Positions 13,801-23,213 of a DNA stretch of 64,000 bases are shown here, in pieces. Made by a program: the position numbers and the translations under genes. Origin of the DNA: Plecoglossus altivelis (Eukaryota > Chordata > Actinopteri > Osmeriformes > Plecoglossidae); assembly GCA_036571765.1 (NCBI GenBank), contig BROE01000019.1:10459920-10523919 (forward strand), written 5' to 3'. Below the pieces are notes generated by a model. That model searched no databases. It had not been told where the DNA came from and saw only the letters and a list, made by a program, of their open reading frames with translations. How positions within the stretch are numbered: position 1 is the first letter of the stretch; each line of letters starts with the position of its first letter.

Positions 13801-14092
13801 AGGCTGGTCAGGTCCCTGGAGAGAGAGAGGAGTCGCGCTGTGAGGAGCAGGGAGAGAAGAACCCTGAAGAAGAGAAGGAATGCAAGGTGATCTGAACACT
13901 ATTATCAACCTTGACATTAATGAATGTTTCTCAGTGTGGAAGAAAGAGCTATGGACTGTATGCTAAGCTACTTTGTGCTTTAAAGTTAGCCAAAGTAAAT
14001 ACGAAAGCTTAGATAAATGAAACCTTTTTTGAGAGAGGTGTGTGTGACTCCCTGTGTGCTTGTTGTCTCCATCGCAGACAACAGCAGACTGA
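4304..14092 (+). CDS. rcsd1: RCSD1 / CapZ-interacting protein (CapZIP)
   Basis: CapZIP binds the actin-capping protein CapZ and is a stress-kinase substrate in muscle and immune cells. Coding exons: 4304-4309, 10610-10696, 11277-11354, 12045-12113, 12842-13084, 13383-13886, 14078-14092, all with GT-AG borders and all in phase 0, giving 333 residues. Exon 1 codes only Met-Glu. Exon 2 carries 'KPSVAELAGKFKGH'. Exons 4-5 join into the RCSD hallmark 'ALIEKLQANLALSP' followed by 'PSPKSPGL'. Exon 6 has the basic motif 'IRRRPPSRRHRKSSSGEE' and then a long Glu/Lys-rich low-complexity tail (KEEEKEDKKEE and similar), as in mammalian CapZIP. The last exon adds only TTAD and a stop. The RCSD motif also occurs in WASHC2/FAM21, but protein size and the flanking motifs point to RCSD1. 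Intron 3 is a minisatellite made of copies of its own donor site. Confidence 0.9.
4915..5010. repeat. CA-rich microsatellite in rcsd1 intron 1
   Basis: Runs of CG then CA dinucleotides (about 4921-4950) are followed by interrupted CA and CT runs to about 5005. The open frames over it encode only His-Thr repeats and are not genes. Confidence 0.9.
5145..5215 (+). repeat. tRNA-Cys-like SINE head or tRNA pseudogene
   Basis: An A-box-like segment 'actcagtggttagagcac' is followed by an anticodon-loop-like 'ctgcaga' and a B-box-like 'gggttcaaat', spaced as in a tRNA. The acceptor stem does not pair and the T-stem is broken ('gcggg' against 'gctct'), so this is not a functional tRNA. A tRNA-derived SINE 5' end or an old pseudogene fits better. 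Confidence 0.5.
5595..5875. repeat. GT-rich microsatellite with 'gcgggagtgt' interruptions
   Basis: About 280 bp of GT repeats broken by 'gcgggagtg' and similar units. It lies in the long first intron of rcsd1. All open frames across it (Cys-Val or His-Thr repeats) are compositional. Confidence 0.9.
6065..6830. repeat. CT-rich then GA-rich simple-sequence block
   Basis: A short CA/CG stretch (6065-6130) leads into CT-rich repeats of the 'acctctctctct' type (6140-6345). After about 70 bp of unique sequence these become GA-rich repeats with GATA runs (6430-6830). The pyrimidine half and the purine half are roughly complementary and could fold back. Confidence 0.85.
7290..7555. repeat. 14-bp minisatellite (aggtgtgtgtgatc)
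   Basis: About 18 head-to-tail copies of a 14-bp unit that alternates 'gatcag', 'gaccag' and 'gctcag' after 'gtgtgtgt'. In rcsd1 intron 1. No gene seen. Confidence 0.9.
7905..8275. repeat. 32-bp minisatellite
   Basis: Roughly 11 copies of a 32-bp unit built on 'ggccacgcccccatctg' and 'aggtagagcacagaa'. The minus-strand frame is open for 193 codons only because the repeat lacks stops in that frame. Confidence 0.9.
8525..8890. repeat. About 38-bp minisatellite
   Basis: Diverged copies of a unit with 'agcttagcatacagtc' and 'tatagctaaccctacag', about nine in all. Confidence 0.85.
9190..10205. repeat. GA/CA-rich purine microsatellite blocks
   Basis: Two purine-rich blocks, about 9190-9395 and 9770-10205, consist of GAGA runs broken by 'gtagaga' or 'gacagaga'. 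The unique sequence between them shows no exon. Long open frames over this block (up to 257 codons on the minus strand) are Ser/Leu- or Arg/Glu-repeat artefacts. Confidence 0.9.
10830..11272 (+). repeat. Acceptor-proximal minisatellite, rcsd1 intron 2
   Basis: About nine units of 'atcatgctggttcacactct' followed by a GT run of variable length. The last unit runs straight into the 3' splice site of exon 3 (AG at 11275-11276), so the branch-point and pyrimidine region of the acceptor is part of the array. Confidence 0.85.
11325..11560 (+). repeat. Splice-donor-derived minisatellite, rcsd1 exon 3 / intron 3
   Basis: The end of exon 3 plus the start of intron 3 ('gacaggtggaggaggagg', then GTGAGAGGGGCGGGGGTGTG) is repeated about four to five more times. 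The second donor GT is at 11400, exactly 45 nt after the first (11355). The intervening 15 codons are open and end again in Glu-Glu-Glu-Glu. Later copies are diverged, and one has the donor changed to 'atcaga'. Confidence 0.85.
11566..12012. repeat. 29-bp minisatellite
   Basis: About 15 copies of a 29-bp unit with 'aggtaatgtctgcaggcg' and 'taacactgtaa'; 'cagacgtcac' and 'caggcgtaac' variants alternate. The array ends 30 bp before the pyrimidine tract of the exon 4 acceptor. Confidence 0.9.
12490..12841 (+). repeat. Pyrimidine-tract array before rcsd1 exon 5
   Basis: A CT-rich minisatellite with units such as 'tctctcctgcctccttctct' runs about 350 bp directly into the exon 5 acceptor (AG at 12840-12841). 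The polypyrimidine tract appears to have been amplified. No coding content. Confidence 0.85.
13085..13345. repeat. GT-rich microsatellite, rcsd1 intron 5
   Basis: GT-rich sequence starts at the donor of exon 5 ('gtatgtgtgtgag') and continues almost to the exon 6 acceptor, with 'tgtcacagtgcg' units near its 3' end. Confidence 0.85.
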
Positions 14093-15660
14093 AGACGTGA
14101 CAGGATCCTCTGCCCCTGTCCGGGAGGAAGGGAGACCCTGTGGTGTGTCCTGACCTTCACCACTTGCCACGCCCTCCACTTCGCCATGCCATGCCCCTCA
14201 ACCTAAGCCTGTCTCCCTGTCACACCCCTCCACCTGCCACCCCCTCCACCTCTCCCTGTCACCCCCCTCCACCTGCCACCCCCTCCACCCCCTCCACCTT
14301 ACCCCGCTGCCCCAGGAGATGAGAGGGGCAGACAGGTGCTTGTGGCTGGGCAGGCCTCCTTTCAGACTCCCTCTCCCTCCGGCCTCCCAGGACACTCAGC
14401 TCCACACGACAGGACTCCAGGGGGCCCCCTGGGATGAGGCTCAGGAGCTCCTCCATCAATCATGTCTCTCTTTCCTTGTGTTCTTTTGTGTCTTAAGCAG
14501 GGTTCAGATACAGCTCGTGTGATTGGACGTTGGTGTTCATGTTATCCTGACCTGCTATCTTTCCTTAACATGTGATCTGGCGAGTCTGAAACACGCCTGT
14601 TTGGAACTGGAATTCTTATCGACTTCCTGAACAGTTCAGCTGCATTCTAGAATCTCGCCGGTACCCATGTGTCTGAACCAAACATTAGAATTCATTTAGC
14701 TTTTCCTAGATTTGTTTTGAAATGCTTTTTCAACAGCAGTTGATATGCGTTTCAGCCATGTGACACTGCTCTGTATCACATACCTAAAAATGAATGCTGG
14801 TCTATTTATTACACGTCATCTATATTCAGGATTGTAGGATTTAGTAGAAAGAAAATGAATGTACTCTTAAGTGCAAGGCTAATTATTCACGTTTCACCAA
14901 AGCTGTAGTGTACTACAGTCTCCACAAGGGGGCAGTGTTACAGCTGCACCACATCTACAGATACAGTAGTTAGTTTGAAGTTGTGCCAAGTACTAATTGG
15001 CTTACATCACCTCCATGTCGTTTCTCTTGCTGTGAATTAGTCAGCTTGCTCTTCTCCTTAGAGTAATAGGTTGATTAAGGACATTGTCCAGTTATTTTTC
15101 TCAGTCAATTTGGCATTTTCACAAACTGTTTTCTGTTCTCAAGATGGATCTCATAGCTTCCTGCATGTGTAGATGTGCACATTTCCTGTGTGTGTTTAGT
15201 AAACTCTATTCTGCACACCCTTTTTAATGGTGTTGAGAACGTTAAACTTTGGTTGAAGGAACATGTCAAATTGACTGCTGCTCTGGCCTAGAAAAAGGCT
15301 TTTTTAATCCACTGGAAATGACCGGTAATGGTTGTTTAGTAATGGTAATCTGGTTATTTTTTGTAAACAATTCTAGGGAAAAAAAGCAACATTCAACTTT
15401 ATCAACGATTTCTTAGAGTTTTTTTTACTTCCTGTTTTGTCAAACTGCAAATCCAAATTTGTATTTTTGTTGCGCATCATCTTTGAAAGATCGGTTGAAT
15501 GAAAGATGACTTATAGTTGGAGACAGTGCTGTCTTTACTGTAACTAATTATGTGTGACAAAATGATGATTTTGTAATTGATTGTATTGTCAGTAATATGA
15601 CAAATTGAAATACAGAATGATTCATGATGTATATATACATTTTGTATTAAGCTTTTCACT
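14093..15660 (+). other. Probable rcsd1 3' UTR and flank
   Basis: This stretch without open frames follows the rcsd1 stop codon. It starts with C-rich repeats ('cacccctccacctgc', about 14220-14310) and then turns AT-rich, as 3' UTRs often do. No canonical AATAAA was found, so the 3' end is not fixed; the AT-rich part ends near 15660. Confidence 0.4.
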
Positions 15661-17379
15661 GAATCTGAAAAGAAAATCTGAATCTGAAAAAATGCCCTGA
15701 GTCCTAAACAGTACATGAAGCGCGTTGTGTCCCAGACACATCCAGACCGTATAAAATCTATGGCGTGTCTGAACAAACGGGCTCTCTTTTCGCTACGGTG
15801 ATCCAGACTAATCACCTTGAACGCCATCCGGAGCAGAACGCAGCCAGACTGACGACAGCAGAGTCTCTTTCCGTTGCTCGACCTTCCACCTTGGAAGTCG
15901 TCTCTCGACTTTCCTGGCTAGAAAAGACCGAAACAAACGAGTGGATCAAAACTGAATCATAATCAGATTAACGAGTGACTGAGTTCCCTGTACTTTAGCT
16001 TTATAACTCCTCATCACGATGTATGCCAGTCGGCAGATGTTCGTACTCTCCAAGGATGGAACCTTAAGCTTGACATGGTGACGTTGAGGATACTCGGACG
16101 CCGTCGCTATGGAAACGGGAAACTTTGCCCTCGGGAACGGGTTCTCGTGACCTTCTGCTGCTAAACCAAAAAGAAATGACACGTTCATCCAAAACAAAGA
16201 TCAAATATCGCATGTGCCAGGCGGAAAATCTCCAAACAAAAAATGTCCAGTTGGAAACAGTATTAAAGCGGTTAGCGTTACGTTTTACCAAAGGCCATGA
16301 AACTATTTGCCATTAAAAAACAAGGTCACAGACGATTAAAAGAATCCAGATCCTTGTTCTCCATTAATTGATAAGCTAAGTTAATGCGATTAATGCAAGT
16401 GTCCTAATCAAAGGTTGTCTAGAAGGTCCAGAACAGGCTGTATGTCTGCACCAAGCCCTGCACGCACTACACCCAGGTCAGGAAGTAACCTTACACAGTA
16501 TGTTGGCCTGTCCAACCAAACACGCCACGATCAGGAAATATCCTGCTGCTATTCAGCATAAACACCATACAGCGTCTTTCTGGAGGCTTCTAATCCCTGA
16601 TTCGCATCAGGAAACAGGGGGAGTCAGAACGTACCAAAGCATGCAGGCCAGGGGAGGGGGCTTTGCGATTGTATTAGGGGTGGCCCATGGCCCCCCTAAC
16701 CCCCCGCTTTGGAGGTGCCCCTGAACGCAGGTTCTGGAAGATGGCAATGTTCCCAGAAAGCAGAAGGCGTGTCTGACCTGAGCCTCCTCCGTGTGTCTGG
16801 GTTGCTATAACGACCGAGGCAGTGGAGGAACTGAAGGCAGGACTTCCTGGCAGACACAGAAGGAAACACTGGGAGGAGGTAGACATTGAGGCGTGTTATA
16901 TAACCACGCCCGTTTCAATACCAGTGCCCATGCTCACCATGTGTCCAAGCTAAAACTGAGTGGCCTGATTCAGTGTGAGGTGAGGGGTGGGGGGGGGGAT
17001 GGAGAGAGGGAGGGGTTATCTAATTACGGTGTTATCTTAAGTGTTTCCCATGTCCTCAGTAGGTTGTAAGAGGTTTAGAGACTCCTGAGTCCTGCTGTCT
17101 GCCTAGCCATGCTGCAGAGATAGTCCACTGGGATCACAGCCATCGTACGGCCACATCGATACTGCTTCTCCTCATCTCCTCCGCCGTGCTCCCTGGTCTC
17201 CTGGCGCTCACCTCCAGGCCCTCTCTGCGTCTACGAGGGACAGGCTCAGGGACAAGTCAAGGACCGTGGTCCCCTCTCTATCCTTTCCTGTAGAGGCTGT
17301 GCCATCCAGGCCTGTCCTCCCCCTTGCTCTCCCCTGCAGAGGCTGCAACCTCCAGGCTCCTAGACCCCTCAGCAGAGCC
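15661..17379. other. Intergenic stretch between rcsd1 and the GCAP gene
   Basis: No exon is recognised. A poly-G patch lies at 16985-16999. The last part (about 17150-17379) is C-rich and probably contains the promoter and 5' UTR of the GCAP gene, but no clear TATA box was seen. Short open frames here lack any protein signature. Confidence 0.4.
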
Positions 17380-18098
17380 ATGGGGAACCACGGGTCTAAT
17401 TTGGATGACATCCTGGCAGAGGATATGCATCACTGGTACAACAAGTTCATGAGGGAGTCTCCATCTGGACTCATCACCCTGTTTGAGCTGAAGGCCATCC
17501 TGGGGTTGCAGGGTATGACTGAGAATGCCAACAGTTACGTGGACCAGGTGTTCTTTACCTTTGACATGGACGGGGTGAGTACAAAGGACTGCAAGATGCT
17601 CTTCAGATACGCAGGGGCAAATCTTGGGGCAATTGTGTGATGCATGGGTGGGTCACTGCTGAAAGAGTTGCTTTAGGTGGCTTTGGGACATCGTCAGTGA
17701 TGGTGGAGGTTTGCATGTGTGTGTAGGAGAGGGGGGATAGGTGGAAGTTGTTGACCGTCTAAGATGTGGAAGAGACTGCAGATCTTTAGGTCTGGGTATC
17801 TCCTTAGTGAGAGTCATGCAATGTGTGTTCGATGACAACGATCGCACACTTAATGAGAGCCAAAACCACAGATCGTTGATCATCGATTTTGGAGAATTCA
17901 TGCAACCCTGGCGAAAGGTGAAAAGTCAGAGATGGTTAATCCTGAGACACCTAATGTGCTCGGATATGGAGCTAAGTAAGAGATGTTCTCTGAGGAGGTT
18001 CATGTCCTAATGAGCTTACTCAAGCAGCGTGCATGAGCACGATCCCATTTGGGTTTCAGTTCGAAGGCTAACGCAAGGGGATTGTCTTGGTCAGGGCC

Positions 18099-18131
<33 letters not shown>

Positions 18132-20027
18132 ATAGAGAGAGGGTAAGAGAGAGGGAGAGGGAGAGAGAGAGGGAGGGAGGGAGAGAGAAAGAGCGAGAGA
18201 GGGAGATAGAGAGCAGCTCAATGACGATCCCTGCAGTACGAGAGTCTCAGTTTAAGGCCTCAGGCTGCCAGCACCTAACCCGCCATCACAGCCTGACAGT
18301 CTTCAACACAGACTGTGTCTGGTTCCTGTCTGTCTAAATGACTGGGACTCTTGGCTGTAGTAGAATCATTGTGAGGGTAACAGGGTGTTGCTAACAGTGC
18401 TGTTAGGAAGGCATCACACTAACCATTAAACTAGGCGGTTCAGGCGATGTAAAGGTTGATGTTGTACCGGTCAAAATCACAGCTCTTGGTAATCTGTAAC
18501 AGAGAGAAGAGGTCAGATTATCCTCTTAATTACAAAGAAGGGTAATCTGGGGATTAAGGTTCGATAATATCAACCACAGACATTTAAAACCACACTACAG
18601 GGGATTCCCCACCATTGGTCTATAAATGATGATTACCTAGCAGGGCGTACTGTCATCACATTGTAATGATATGTCATTTCATGTTAGGTAACTGAGGGCA
18701 GCTTTGATCAGGCTAAGTGGTGCTGCATTCTGGGTGACATTAAATATTTGATCTAGATTGATCTGAATTTATGTAAAGCAGTTTGATTTTATATAAATTG
18801 AGTGCTTGTATGTTTGTCTGAACATCTCTCTTCCTCTCCATTCTGTTTAGGACGGGTACATAGACTTTGTGGAATACATTGCTGCCGTCAGCTTAATGCT
18901 GAAAGGAGAAATCAACCAGAAATTAAAGTGGTACTTCAAACTTTTCGACCAAGATGGAAATGGAAAGATCGACAAAGATGAACTGGAAACAATCTTCACG
19001 GTAAACATTCGTTTTTTAAAACACTGTGTGTTATGGAAAGCAGTAGCTGTTGTGATCAGTTTGTGCGGCAGGTAAGCCGCCAGACAGAACTATGGTGATC
19101 TTTGGTGATCTATGTTAATCTTTGGTGATCTTTGGTGATCTTTGGTGATCTATACTGAGGAATCTGAGGTGAGAGCACATTGTTTCACCACTTCTAGACC
19201 TGTATCACTGTCAGTCGCTAAGGTTCACCTCAGGAGAAAGGGTCATAGCTTGTTGAATGACAACGTCCTTCTTGGATCTGCCTTCTGATCTCCACTTGGA
19301 TTAATTGCGAGAAGTAGGTTGGATTAGATCCTAAATTAGTCAAGGCCATGTAATCTTTGAGCGAGCTCATCCAATCAGTGCCTCCGATGGCATGCTAAGT
19401 GAGGTCATAGATGAATGGCCTCATTTGCGCTCTGACGTCATTGGTTCATCCTCTTTTACATAACGTTTGAAGAGGACGTTATTTTTACTATCATTATTAT
19501 TGACACTTTTGAAAAGGGACATTATTAATTTCATTATCATACTTATTGACTACTTATCAAAGGACTTACCGAGATGCACTTGTGTGTGGTTCTTTGTTTT
19601 AGGAAACTAGAGCAAAATTTGGATGGGTAAACAAATACTTTTTGTAAGTTTATTTTCTATTTGTTTTCTTCAGGCAGTACAGGACATCACTCGTAACCAT
19701 GACGTCGCCCCCGAGGAAATCGTCTCTCTCATATTCGAGAAGATCGACGTAAACGGAGAAGGTGAGTTTGTTCAAATCCAATTTTTAACCGTGGTGCTGG
19801 CTTTGGGTCGCTGTGACCCACCGTTGGCACCACTAGGGTTAACATGCACAGGAAGTCATACGAGCATTGCTGACCGTGGCTGAACCTGTTCCCCTGCAGG
19901 TGAGCTGACTCTGGAGGAATTCATAGACGGAGCGAAGGAACATCCAGACATCATGGAGATGCTAAAGAAGATGATGGACCTTACTCCGGTGCTCATCATC
20001 ATCGTGGAGGGACGGCAGAGTGGCTAA
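17380..20027 (+). CDS. guca1-like: Guanylate-cyclase-activating protein (GUCA1/GCAP family)
   Basis: GCAPs are neuronal-calcium-sensor proteins that regulate photoreceptor membrane guanylate cyclases and so help the retina recover from light. Exons: 17380-17574, 18851-19000, 19674-19761, 19900-20027; 186 residues, within the family's usual length. The start is set by 'MGNHGSNLDDILAEDMHHWY', with Gly2 suited to N-myristoylation. EF-hand 1 is degenerate, as is normal in GCAPs. EF-hand 2 is 'DMDGDGYIDFVEY' across the exon 1-2 junction, EF-hand 3 'DQDGNGKIDKDEL', EF-hand 4 'DVNGEGELTLEEF'. The protein ends 'LIIIVEGRQSG'. All four junctions keep frame and match the known four-exon GCAP gene plan. 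Fish have several paralogues (guca1a-g); the sequence seems nearest to the fish-specific guca1d/GCAP4 type, but that is from memory and not certain. Confidence 0.93.
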
Positions 20028-21230
20028 GAGGGTGTGCTGGCAGGAGTGTGGGAGACGAGAGAAAGGAAAATGTCCCGAACCCTTTAAAGACCATTTCTGA
20101 GATTATCCCATGAAGAACCTGAGGAAGCATGTTGCAAGACGTAGCATCATGGAACACAACATGGGAACACCTGGGGGGTGGGACATACCTGAAAGGGGGG
20201 ACACCTGGAGACACACATACACCTGGGGGAACACACACCTGAACACTCTGAAGTGAACTTGTCCCAGTCCATTGTTTTCCCATTTAGCAACATAGCCCAG
20301 CACAGCTAGATCACCAGCTTCCTGCTTCCAGCACAGCTAGGTCACCAGCTTCCTGCACAGCTAGGTTACCAGCTTCCTGCTTCCAGCACAGCTAGGTCAG
20401 CAGCTTCCTGCTTCCTGCACAGCTAGGTCAGCAGCTTCCTGCACAGCTAGGTCAGCAGTTTGGCACGTCTGAACGCTGGAAGGTTGAAGCTCACGCTGCA
20501 GACGTCCCTGCTGGCATCACTCTTCATGGTCACAGAGACAACCTGCCCTTGGACTGTCTCTCTGATCCTCCTAATGCTGTAAAGGGTTCAGAGTCTGAGC
20601 TCGCCCCACCCCTCCCCTCCCTGCCCCACCCCGCCCCGCTGGGATTTACAGCTTCGTCATGGCAACATGGTTGCTTATTTTAGGAAAGGATTGGAGGCAG
20701 GCCCAAGCAGCTCTCTGAAGGGCAGCAAACGAAGACGGTTCTGAAGCTATGAAAATCTTTGGTTCGTTTGTTCACCGACACGGGAATCTTCGTGGTTCTG
20801 CCTGACCTGCGATGCTTTCCTGAATCCCTGGAGAAGCACAGGACAGACAGGCTGCCTTTCCAAATATTTCCACACTGGGTGTTGATCGAACGCTGACAGT
20901 GAACCAGTTTCTCCCAATTCCTCTGGCTGGCAATTACCAAACCCTGTGCATGCTGTACAAGTCACTCACACAATTCACAGTGCATGTTCAACTCTTTATC
21001 GTGTGACTCACTCACACGATTCACAGGACATGCTTCGCTCTGCATCGTGTGAGTGAGTCACTCACATGATTCACAGTACATGATCAACTCTTTAACATGT
21101 GACTCACTCACACGATTCACAGTTTGACTCTCAGTCGATAACTAAACTATCTGCTAAACTCCCCTCGGTCACCTTCATAGTTGGCTTGAGTCTCTCCAGT
21201 CTTGTTGAATGTCACATATGGAAGTAGCTC
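20028..21230 (+). other. GCAP gene 3' flank with minisatellites
   Basis: Non-coding. It contains a minisatellite of about 25 bp ('cacagctaggtcaccagctt', about 20300-20460) and an array with units of about 55 bp of 'gtgactcactcacacgattcacag' type (about 20960-21125). No polyadenylation hexamer was identified. Confidence 0.5.
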
Positions 21231-22320
21231 TGCTTATTTAATCATTACAATACTGTTACTGGTCAAGCTATGAGACTTGTGTTGTAGGTATGCCATGATC
21301 GCTCCGCTTCACCGCACGGCCCTTAAGGCAGGTGGTGCTGGAGAGTCTGTGTGGGTGTGTTGGTGTGTGCAGAGTGTTTATACAGGCGAATCCGACTAGA
21401 TTGCCAGCGGCACTACTCCATGCGGGGCTGAATGGTTGGGGCGCAAGACTAGTGTTGTGTGAGTGCTGATGTCTCACATCTGGATGTTGGATGACCGTGG
21501 AGGATTGGGTTTAGTCGATTGGATGATGGTGCATGGTGTTCGACCGCGCGGTTCGTTCACATGCACGCACGCACTCCGGAAGAGATTATTGGGCGTGGGG
21601 GTTGTATATTTGTGGGTGTGTCGATGCTGTCCACGTGCCCCGCCCGTCGTGAGGACGTCTTGCCACTGAAGGTGGTACTGCATGTGTGAAAGAGTGGCTT
21701 GTTGTTGTTATTGTTGTTATTGTTGTTAGTGTTGTTTTTGTGTTGGTCTCTGAGGAGAAGGGAAAGGAGGTTCTGGCATTGGGGCGTGTTGGTCGTGATC
21801 GGTTGGTGATGTGGTGTGTGTGGGTCTGATGGGTGTGTGTAGTGGAGAAGAGTGAAGGTGTAATGGCCAATAGGTGGGTGCGGTGTTGTGACCGTAGATG
21901 AGTTGCAGTGGTGTCGAGTGGTTAGAGTGTTTCTTTGTAGGGAAGGGAGTTGTCAGTTGTGTTGTTCGTTGGTGGGTGACGTTTTTTCTGGGGGTTTGTG
22001 AACTTGGGGCAGTAGTCTAGGACAGGCGGGTAGGTTTGTAGTAGTTGTATATCGAGTTGAGTTCGTGTGTGCTCTCTGTTGGATTGGATGGAGCATGTTT
22101 GGGTGTTTGTCGGTGTTAATGTCTCCTGTTACACACTGCTAGTTACCCAGGAAGATATATGGAGGGTTTGTGATGGAGCTTGTAGGACTGAGGTTGAATA
22201 ATTGGTAGGTAAGAGAGTGAGGGGTGGGTGATAGCGCATTCCCGGGTGGGCGTGTGGGATGGGTGGATAGGGGTTATCTCGGGGGGTTGGGGTGGGTGGG
22301 TTTGGGTATCAATTTTAATT
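21230..22320. other. Unrecognisable GT-rich block, possibly low-quality assembly
   Basis: About 1.1 kb with strong T/G bias on the given strand, no clean repeat unit, no open frame of note and no similarity to neighbouring repeats. Texture is like the blocks at 29925-31079, 34300-35840 and 53230-54200, which replace known exons. It may be an unpolished gap fill, though here no exon is known to be missing. Confidence 0.4.
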
Positions 22321-22754
22321 TACACCAATTTATCAAGAATCAATTACGACTAACCAACAATGACGTGTTCACAACACAAATGTTGTACCTTCAAAATATA
22401 CAAAACAAAGTTTGAACGTTAAAGATCACTCTCCATAAAAAGTCGATACTTTTGGTCTGTTGTTGAAGATCTTATTTGTACATTTTCCAGAAATATTCCC
22501 CCTGCTCACTCTCAGTTAGTCCAGCGATGATGTTACTAAACTGCCCCACCTTTACCCCTGCTGAGGGTAATAATATCTGCTTGTTCCCTGCAGGTCAGAG
22601 CCACTTCTGTACACATCTAATCTCATAACCACTTTGGATTAACTGATGGTTAAACCAACTACCATAATGCATAGTCCATAATCTCACAAGTCACCTGAAC
22701 AGTTACCGCTCATAAAAGACCACTAAAAATACCTGCAAAAGGAAGACTCCTTGC

Positions 22755-22985
22755 GTTTAGATCAGGGATGTCAAACTCTGGTCCTCGAGGGCTGCTGTCT
22801 TGAAGGTTTTTGATGTTTCCCTGCTCCAGCACACCTGATTCAAATGATGGGTCGTTATCAAGCTCTGTGGAAGCCTGATAACGACTCATCATTAGAATCA
22901 GGTGTGCTGGAGCAGGGAAACACCGAAAACCTTCAGGACAACGGCCCTCTAGAACCTGAGTCAGACCCCCCTGGTTTAGGGGAGA
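22755..22985. mobile_element. Fold-back MITE, copy 1
   Basis: About 220 bp with long inverted arms. The left arm includes 'ctgctccagcacacctgatt' and the right arm 'aatcaggtgtgctggagcag'; the ends are 'agatcagggatgtcaaactc' and the near-inverse 'gagtcagacccccctggttt'. The element can fold into one hairpin. It has no coding capacity. A second copy lies at 58063-58284. This is a non-autonomous DNA-transposon-like repeat of a kind common in fish. Confidence 0.85.
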
Positions 22986-23213
22986 GACTGGCTACCTGTA
23001 CACACTCAGCACTGCACAGGTGTTTCAATTCTGGTCGTCATATAACATACGTTTGGACATACCTGTTCCCACACCAACACTAACACCTTCCCCCTTGACC
23101 GGTTGCTAAGCTCTGTCCTGGATCGCTTGAAGCGACACGGCCGTTGCCATGGAAACCCTCCAGAGCGTGCGTCAGGAGGTCAGAGGTCGTCGGGTCGGAG
23201 GACACGGCGGTTC

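Noticed and set aside
13356..13801. Minus-strand Leu- or Ser-rich frames
   Set aside because: They are the complement of the Glu/Lys-rich rcsd1 exon 6 on the plus strand.
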